From positions 1 through 10,399 of the forward strand of contig RPOS01000109.1 in NCBI GenBank assembly GCA_003820635.1: a stretch of DNA of 10,399 bases. Reading direction: 5' to 3'. The notes under the pieces were generated by a model. It was given only the letters and a program-made list of their open reading frames with translations. It had not been told where the DNA came from and searched no databases. Positions 6,514 through 10,399 of the stretch are shown piece by piece (the first letter of the stretch is position 1; every line of letters starts with the position of its first letter). A program made the position numbers and the translations under genes. The stretch is from Verrucomicrobiaceae bacterium (GTDB taxonomy: Bacteria; Verrucomicrobiota; Verrucomicrobiae; Verrucomicrobiales; Akkermansiaceae).

Positions 6514-7620
6514 TCACTCCGCGTGTTTGGCATGCCACTCGTGATAGACCTTCGGCGAGATTTCCGAAGGTTTGATCTCGGAGCGGCCGCCCCAGAAGAC
6601 GTTGGTGTAGGAAACCGGGATTCCGACGGACTCGAGATGACGGTCGATGGCCGCCTTGTGGGCGAGCACGCGTTCCTTCTCCGTGCCGTGGACGACGCCC
6701 ATGATATTGACGTTACCGAACTGCGGGCCGCCCTCGCGCCAGTAGCAGTGGGTCATGCAATAATGGCGGCCGACCTCCGCGCCGCCCTCGATCTCGCGGC
6801 CTTTCGGCACCGCCCAGTGGAAGAGCCCGTTGAAACGGGTGACGCGCTCGCCGGAGGCGGATGGTTTGACGTGCTCAAGGAAGGTGGAGAAACGCCCGAT
6901 GACTTTTTTCGAGTTAAGTGTTTCCGACACTTCAAAGAAGCGCTCAAGTGAAACTCCGGCAGCCTCAGCGCGGCGGTCCCATGGCGTTTCGCAAATCTCG
7001 CCGAGCGTAAGTTCTTCTTTCAGCGCGAGCAGCACGTCCCACTCCTCGGGTGTCAGCTCCACGGTGGCGGTGGTCATCATCACGGCCGGCTCATCGGATT
7101 TTTCGCCGGGCTCCATCGTCTTGCGGCGGGTGTGCCCCACGCCCAGCGCAAACACACCGTTGGCGGGCATCAGCAGGTATTCGGTCGCACCTGTGAGACG
7201 GAGCAGCGCGGTGGCATGGTGGTCGAGCGACTCGCCGACCGGCACTTTCAACGTCGTCCACAGCCGGTAGCCGGAGCCGGAAACGTCGGTGTCGGTGGAG
7301 CGGATCACGACGTGGCCGGAAAACGGATCTTCCTTGGCCATGAAGTCGAAGGCGTCGTTGAGTTTTTCCTCCGGCACCTTCCATGCGACCAGCGCGCCGT
7401 GGGCGAGCTTGGTGGAGAGCAGCGTCTGGCGCACGCGGCGGATGATGCCCGCCTCCTGCATCGCACGAATGCGCTCCAGCACGGTTTCAAGCGGCACTCC
7501 GGATTTTTCCGCGATCACATGGAACGGCTGGCGCTGGAAGCCGGCGATGAGGTCTTCGGAAATCGCGAGGATTTGCGCGTTGATCGGATCGGTGTGCTCG
7601 ACGGGGATGGTGTTGGGCAT
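6514..7620 (-). CDS. Fused AhbA/AhbB-like (NirDL-type) siroheme decarboxylase homologue, AsnC/Lrp fold
   Basis: A 368-residue protein with two AsnC/Lrp-like halves. The first has a winged-helix region (about 15-67, ending GIIRRVRQ) and a RAM-like part with GYRLWTTLKVP (117-127), close to the YNLWFTL motif of siroheme decarboxylases. The second has a winged helix (about 188-246, KKVIGRFS) and a RAM-like part with MTHCYWRE (289-296) and VNIMGVVHG (304-312), close to the SHCYxR and YNLFxMVHG motifs of AhbB and NirL/G/H. These enzymes remove two carboxylates from siroheme in the alternative haem and haem d1 pathways. Automatic annotation would likely call it an Lrp/AsnC regulator. Decarboxylase, haem-binding regulator or both are possible. 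The reading frame is open upstream to about 8169, but that part is the shadow of hoxW, and ATG 7620 directly precedes the first domain. It lies 88 bases after hoxW. Confidence 0.72.
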   Translation of the reverse strand: MPNTIPVEHTDPINAQILAISEDLIAGFQRQPFHVIAEKSGVPLETVLERIRAMQEAGIIRRVRQTLLSTKLAHGALVAWKVPEEKLNDAFDFMAKEDPFSGHVVIRSTDTDVSGSGYRLWTTLKVPVGESLDHHATALLRLTGATEYLLMPANGVFALGVGHTRRKTMEPGEKSDEPAVMMTTATVELTPEEWDVLLALKEELTLGEICETPWDRRAEAAGVSLERFFEVSETLNSKKVIGRFSTFLEHVKPSASGERVTRFNGLFHWAVPKGREIEGGAEVGRHYCMTHCYWREGGPQFGNVNIMGVVHGTEKERVLAHKAAIDRHLESVGIPVSYTNVFWGGRSEIKPSEISPKVYHEWHAKHAE

Positions 7621-7641
7621 GATGATGGAAAGGATGTCCGT

Positions 7642-7661
7642 CCCGGGAAGCCCCGGGTCAA
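7642..7661 (-). promoter_or_regulatory. Dyad with an adjoining -35-like box upstream of the AsnC-fold gene
   Basis: CCCGGG at 7642-7647 and again at 7652-7657 can form a 6-bp stem around AAGC, about 20 bases ahead of the ATG at 7620. On the minus strand a TTGACC box (7661-7656) overlaps its outer edge, but I see no good -10 element at the right distance. The 88-base gap after hoxW is the widest within this minus-strand run, which is the only other hint of a separate promoter. Weak evidence. Confidence 0.2.
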
Positions 7662-7708
7662 GCCGGATTTGCCCCAAAACAGGGATTGAGTGACGGAACA
7701 CCCGCCCT

Positions 7709-8182
7709 CTACTCCCTTTCCGCGGCAGAAACCAAGACGGTTCCGGCATGATCCTTGACCATGCGCAGGATGAGAACAACCGCATCGCGCACGTGGCGTC
7801 GCGTCTTTTGGGAGAGCTTCTCACCGATGCCGAAATCCGCCGCCGGGATCTGGACGAACCATGCCTGTGGAACCCGCGACGCAAGCAGGCTGCACCAATG
7901 CAGCAGTTTTTCCGGATCGCACCGATGGCCGCAGAATTCCGGGTGGCTGGCCGGCTGGATGCGGCGCACACTGATTTCATCCGCATCGCCCGCGGCGGCA
8001 TCCACAAAAACCACGCATTCCGCTGCGGCGATTTTCGCGGCGTGTTCGGGCAGCAACTGGTGGCAAATCTCCACAGCCACACCCGGGATCTCCTGAGCCG
8101 CGATGAGGCGCGCCACCGCCGGCCCCGCGCCATCGTCCCCGCGGAGTTCATTGCCGTAGCCGATGACAAGCGTCTGGATCAT
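7709..8182 (-). CDS. hoxW: Hydrogenase maturation protease, HoxW type
   Basis: A 157-residue endopeptidase of the HyaD/HybD/HycI/HoxW family, which removes the C-terminal tail of the [NiFe]-hydrogenase large subunit after nickel is inserted. The N-terminal motif GYGNELRGDDGAG (8-20) carries the first nickel-sensing acid (D16/D17), FVDAAAG (59-65) the second (D61), and GHRCDPEKLL (85-94) the likely histidine ligand H86. PAADFGIGEKLS (113-124) is typical of the family's C-terminal half. Its place 31 bases after hoxH makes HoxH the obvious substrate and supports the HoxW name. ATG 8182 has no Shine-Dalgarno sequence; instead the region just upstream can fold into a hairpin with the end of hoxH. 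The stop is TAG. Translation may therefore depend on ribosomes finishing hoxH, which is an inference. Confidence 0.9.
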   Translation of the reverse strand: MIQTLVIGYGNELRGDDGAGPAVARLIAAQEIPGVAVEICHQLLPEHAAKIAAAECVVFVDAAAGDADEISVRRIQPASHPEFCGHRCDPEKLLHWCSLLASRVPQAWFVQIPAADFGIGEKLSQKTRRHVRDAVVLILRMVKDHAGTVLVSAAERE

Positions 8183-8190
8183 GGCGGAAG

Positions 8191-8219
8191 TCCGGATAAC
8201 CCGGCGGATGTTATCAGGA
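8191..8219 (-). other. Imperfect hairpin spanning the hoxH stop codon, just upstream of hoxW
   Basis: TCC (8191-8193) pairs with GGA (8217-8219), and GATAAC (8195-8200) pairs with GTTATC (8210-8215), separated by one G-A mismatch and closing a 9-base loop. The structure covers the final hoxH codon and its TGA (8214-8216) and ends 8 bases before the hoxW ATG at 8182. It could set the HoxH:HoxW ratio by translational coupling or RNA processing. Pairing is seen directly; function is inferred. Confidence 0.45.
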
Positions 8220-9638
8220 ACGCATCACTTCATCCAACAGCGTGCCGTCCGCGGAGAACAACACGATGTGCAGTGGCATTTGGCCGACCGCATGAGTCGA
8301 GCAACTGAGGCAGGGATCGAAGTTGCGAATGCCGTGTTCGACCCGGTTCAACATGGCTTCCGGGATCTTGGGGCCTTTGATATAATGCTTGGCGATCTGC
8401 GCCACGGTGCGGTTCATCGCGAGATTGTTCTGACCGGTGGCGATGATCATGTTGACCTTTTGGATGATGCCATCCTGATCCACCGTGTAGTCATGGAAAA
8501 GCGTGCCGCGCGGCGCTTCGCTGACACCCACGCCGCGGAGGCTGTTGATGCCGGCATCGGCGCGGAGGTGCTCGGATTGCAGGTCCGGATCATCGAGCAA
8601 ACGCTCGATGCGCTCAAGGCAGGCGATGATCTCTATCAGACGGGCGTGATGATAGAGGAACGAAGAGGTGACGGCGCCTTTGAAACGTCCGCGGTATTCC
8701 TTGTATTCGGCATCGGCCAGCGGGGTGCCCATCGATTCGCAGACATTGAGCCGGGCGAGCGGGCCCACCCGGTAGATCCCGCCGGGAAAACCCATCGCTT
8801 TGTAAAACGGGGATTTGAGATAAGAGGAGGATTGCACCGCCTCGGATATCACATCGGCATAATTCTGCGGATCAATGCGGTCGGCGATGATGCAGCCGGC
8901 GCTGTCGGTGAAACGCAGGTGGCCGCCGTGATGTTCCCATTCACCGCTGGGAGCCACGAGCCCCATGAAGAGCGAGGGGAAATTGCCGAAGATCTGGACC
9001 TCGGCATCGAGTTGGTCGAGCAGGCTTTTGAAGAGATCAATGGCAGTGCGCGCGGTGGCGAAGACCTCCGGCAGCCAGGCGCGGATGCGGTCGCGGCCGT
9101 CGGCGGGCAAGCCGTTGCGCACGCCGCCAGGCACGGACCACGATGGATGGACTTTCTTGCCGCCGAGCATTTCGATGACTTCCTGGCCGAACTGCCGCAG
9201 GCGGATCCCCGCGCGGGTGAGGCCGGGATCCTTTTCCAGAAGACCGAAGACGTTGCGTTTCGCAATATCGGCATCCCAGCCTAACAGGAAATCCGGGGCG
9301 CTGAGATGGAAGAAACTCAAGGCGTGCGACTGGACGAGTTGTGCCAGGTTCATCAACCGGCGCAACTTGTCGGCCGCCGGCGGAATGCGCACCGCAAGGA
9401 TCTCGTCGCCCGCCTTGGACGACGCCAACAGGTGGCTGACCGGACAGATGCCGCAGGTGCGCGCGGTGATGCCGGGCATTTCACCAAGCGGCCGTCCCTC
9501 ACAGAACTTTTCGAAGCCGCGGAATTCGACAACATGGAACTGGGCGTCGGTCACATTGCCGCCATCGTCGAGGAGAATGCTGATCTTGGCATGCCCCTCA
9601 ATGCGGGTGACCGGGTCGATGATGATGCGTTGGCTCAT
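8214..9638 (-). CDS. hoxH: [NiFe] hydrogenase large subunit, bidirectional group 3d type (HoxH)
   Basis: The 474-residue catalytic subunit that holds the Ni-Fe(CN)2CO site for reversible H2 oxidation, cytoplasmic in this group. The N-terminal motif RIEGHAKI (12-19) includes E14, and [10 protein letters not shown] (60-69) supplies ligands C62 and C65. The C-terminal [12 protein letters not shown] (441-452) supplies C443 and C446. Maturation cleavage is expected after H449, releasing a 25-residue tail (AVGQMPL and onward). The [17 protein letters not shown] stretch (35-51) and the length resemble HoxH of NAD(P)-linked bidirectional hydrogenases. The start was set at ATG 9638 because [16 protein letters not shown] is the conserved N-terminus; the frame is open far upstream, but that stretch is the shadow of hoxY. 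There is no good ribosome binding site. It lies 23 bases after hoxY and 31 before hoxW. Confidence 0.96.
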   Translation of the reverse strand: MSQRIIIDPVTRIEGHAKISILLDDGGNVTDAQFHVVEFRGFEKFCEGRPLGEMPGITARTCGICPVSHLLASSKAGDEILAVRIPPAADKLRRLMNLAQLVQSHALSFFHLSAPDFLLGWDADIAKRNVFGLLEKDPGLTRAGIRLRQFGQEVIEMLGGKKVHPSWSVPGGVRNGLPADGRDRIRAWLPEVFATARTAIDLFKSLLDQLDAEVQIFGNFPSLFMGLVAPSGEWEHHGGHLRFTDSAGCIIADRIDPQNYADVISEAVQSSSYLKSPFYKAMGFPGGIYRVGPLARLNVCESMGTPLADAEYKEYRGRFKGAVTSSFLYHHARLIEIIACLERIERLLDDPDLQSEHLRADAGINSLRGVGVSEAPRGTLFHDYTVDQDGIIQKVNMIIATGQNNLAMNRTVAQIAKHYIKGPKIPEAMLNRVEHGIRNFDPCLSCSTHAVGQMPLHIVLFSADGTLLDEVMRS

Positions 9639-9661
9639 GGCGGCGGGGAGTGAGGATCGGA

Positions 9662-10204
9662 TCATCCGAACTTGATCATGGATCCAGTGAGCGGATTTTT
9701 GCCTTCGGTGAGCAAACCGACCAGAAAAGCGCGGATGCGTTCGGCGGATGGCGGACATCCGGGCAGGAAGAAATCGACTGGGATGACCTCGTGCAACGGC
9801 GCGGCGCGCTCTAACAATGGCGGCAGGATGCCGGGAGCGGATGGGAAACCCGGGTTGACATCGGCGAGCTCGACATAAGCTCGCTGGAGGACGATTTCCG
9901 GGCCGCCCAGCGGGTTGCGCATGCCACAGACATTGGAGGTCACCGCGCAATCGCCGAAGGCGACCACGAACTTGGTGCGGGCGCGGATTTTGTGCGCCAT
10001 TTCGACATGCTCCTCGTTGCAGACCGCACCTTCCACCAGCACGACATCGACATTTTCGGGATATTCCTTCGCGTCCACCAGCGGGCTGTAAACGACCTCC
10101 ACGAGGCCCGCGACATCGACGAGAAATTCATCGATATCCAAAAATGACATGTGGCATCCGGCGCATCCGCCGAACCAGAGTGTCGCCAGTTTCACACGTT
10201 CCAT
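9662..10204 (-). CDS. hoxY: [NiFe] hydrogenase small subunit of bidirectional type (HoxY)
   Basis: A 180-residue electron-transfer subunit that pairs with HoxH and carries a single proximal [4Fe-4S] cluster. The four expected cysteines are C14 and C17 in [12 protein letters not shown]86 in FGDCAVT and C150 in [10 protein letters not shown]. It lacks the Tat signal peptide and the medial and distal clusters of membrane-bound uptake hydrogenases, as expected for the cytoplasmic group 3d enzyme, and its length matches cyanobacterial-type Hox[22 protein letters not shown] (41-61) is another family block. ATG 10204 is well supported by a GGGAG ribosome binding site 8 bases upstream, the best in this window. 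It overlaps the end of hoxU by 13 bases, indicating translational coupling. Confidence 0.95.
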   Translation of the reverse strand: MERVKLATLWFGGCAGCHMSFLDIDEFLVDVAGLVEVVYSPLVDAKEYPENVDVVLVEGAVCNEEHVEMAHKIRARTKFVVAFGDCAVTSNVCGMRNPLGGPEIVLQRAYVELADVNPGFPSAPGILPPLLERAAPLHEVIPVDFFLPGCPPSAERIRAFLVGLLTEGKNPLTGSMIKFG

Positions 10205-10399
10205 TGTTTTGTCTCCCTTGCGATGACGAGGTTGCCCACCCGTTCGCGGTCGCGTTGCATTTCCCCGGCGGTGGAACCGCGGTGGAAGAGCGCGCCGGTC
10301 GGGCAGGATTGCACGCACTTGCCACAGAGCGTGCAGGTTTCGGATTCGCCCCAATCCTGATTGAGGTCGGTGATGATATGAGATCGCGGGCCGCGGCCC
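10192..10399 (-). CDS. hoxU: Diaphorase-side iron-sulfur subunit HoxU (C-terminal part)
   Basis: Frame entering from the right edge of the window and ending at TGA 10194-10192; 68 residues are visible. They contain ITDLNQDWGESETCTLCGKC and SCPTGALF, a Cys-x2-Cys-x2-Cys-x3-Cys [4Fe-4S] motif (C22, C25, C28 and C32 of the visible part), matching the C-terminal ferredoxin-like region of HoxU. HoxU passes electrons between the hydrogenase module (HoxYH) and the NAD(P)-binding subunit HoxF, and is usually about 230-240 residues long, so roughly 170 residues lie outside. The overlap with hoxY in another frame is typical of hox operons. A NuoG-like or FrhG-linked ferredoxin would be the alternative, but hoxY and hoxH next door make HoxU the clear choice. 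Confidence 0.88.
   Translation of the reverse strand, partial: GRGPRSHIITDLNQDWGESETCTLCGKCVQSCPTGALFHRGSTAGEMQRDRERVGNLVIARETKQWNV
10213..10219 (-). promoter_or_regulatory. Ribosome binding site of hoxY
   Basis: On the minus strand AAGGGAG lies 8 bases ahead of the hoxY ATG at 10204, inside the end of hoxU. It is the only strong Shine-Dalgarno site I see in this window and it fixes the hoxY start. Confidence 0.75.

Noticed and set aside
5482..6951. 489-codon plus-strand open frame opposite the DUF386, phosphatase and AsnC-fold genes
   Set aside because: It crosses three well-supported minus-strand genes, has no recognisable motif and shows antisense-type composition.
7621..8169. Possible 183-residue N-terminal extension of the AsnC-fold protein
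   Set aside because: This stretch is the shifted-frame shadow of hoxW, Arg/Ser-rich and unlike any domain; the conserved part begins at the ATG at 7620.
8163..9284. 373-codon plus-strand open frame opposite hoxH
   Set aside because: hoxH on the minus strand is unambiguous; the opposite frame has no domain pattern.
9639..9950. Possible 104-residue N-terminal extension of HoxH
   Set aside because: It is a shadow of hoxY; HoxH proteins start at the [16 protein letters not shown] stretch.
1..10399. tRNA genes, CRISPR array, insertion sequences, phage or defence genes
   Set aside because: Looked for on both strands; no direct-repeat array, terminal inverted repeats, transposase or integrase motifs, or cloverleaf-like sequence was seen.

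Overview
This window looks like a piece of a GC-rich bacterial chromosome, most likely from the Verrucomicrobia. That placement is inferred from gene content: a fungal-type cystathionine gamma-synthase-like gene, a separate pyruvate carboxylase/oxaloacetate decarboxylase-type carboxyltransferase gene, a small bactofilin, and a scarcity of Shine-Dalgarno motifs. No rRNA or other phylogenetic marker is present. Genes are tightly packed. No gap exceeds 200 bases, and I saw no insertion sequence, prophage, CRISPR array or tRNA.

Layout from left to right. (1) Positions 1-2092, minus strand: a carboxyltransferase subunit (PycB/OadA/5S type) with no biotinyl domain, followed by a PLP-dependent cystathionine gamma-synthase-like gene cut by the left edge. 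(2) 2292-3209, plus: a cation diffusion facilitator metal transporter. (3) 3213-4685, minus: a two-gene unit of a BaeRF protein (bacterial relative of eRF1/Vms1 release factors) and a short bactofilin. (4) 4795-5472, plus: a LolD-like ABC ATPase with no permease beside it. (5) 5488-10399, minus: seven co-directional genes. In transcription order these are hoxU (partial), hoxY, hoxH, hoxW, a fused AhbA/AhbB-like siroheme decarboxylase homologue, a dual-specificity-type phosphatase and a YhcH/YjgK/YiaL (DUF386) protein.

The right half is the main functional unit. HoxU, HoxY and HoxH are parts of a bidirectional NAD(P)-linked group 3d [NiFe] hydrogenase, and HoxW is the endopeptidase that trims the HoxH precursor. 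hoxU and hoxY overlap by 13 bases, hoxY-hoxH and hoxH-hoxW are separated by 23 and 31 bases, and an imperfect hairpin spans the hoxH stop codon ahead of hoxW. HoxE, HoxF and the Hyp maturation proteins are not in the window. The siroheme-decarboxylase-like gene follows hoxW after 88 bases, so it may have its own promoter. The phosphatase and DUF386 genes follow with gaps of 14 and 25 bases.

I saw nothing that amounts to a clearly new multi-gene system. The points most worth checking are the fused siroheme-decarboxylase homologue attached to a hox locus, the BaeRF-bactofilin pair with a GRQ triplet where a GGQ-like loop may lie, the carboxyltransferase that ends just before its expected biotinyl domain, and the hoxH/hoxW hairpin. 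All functional calls come from reading motifs. No search or alignment was run.
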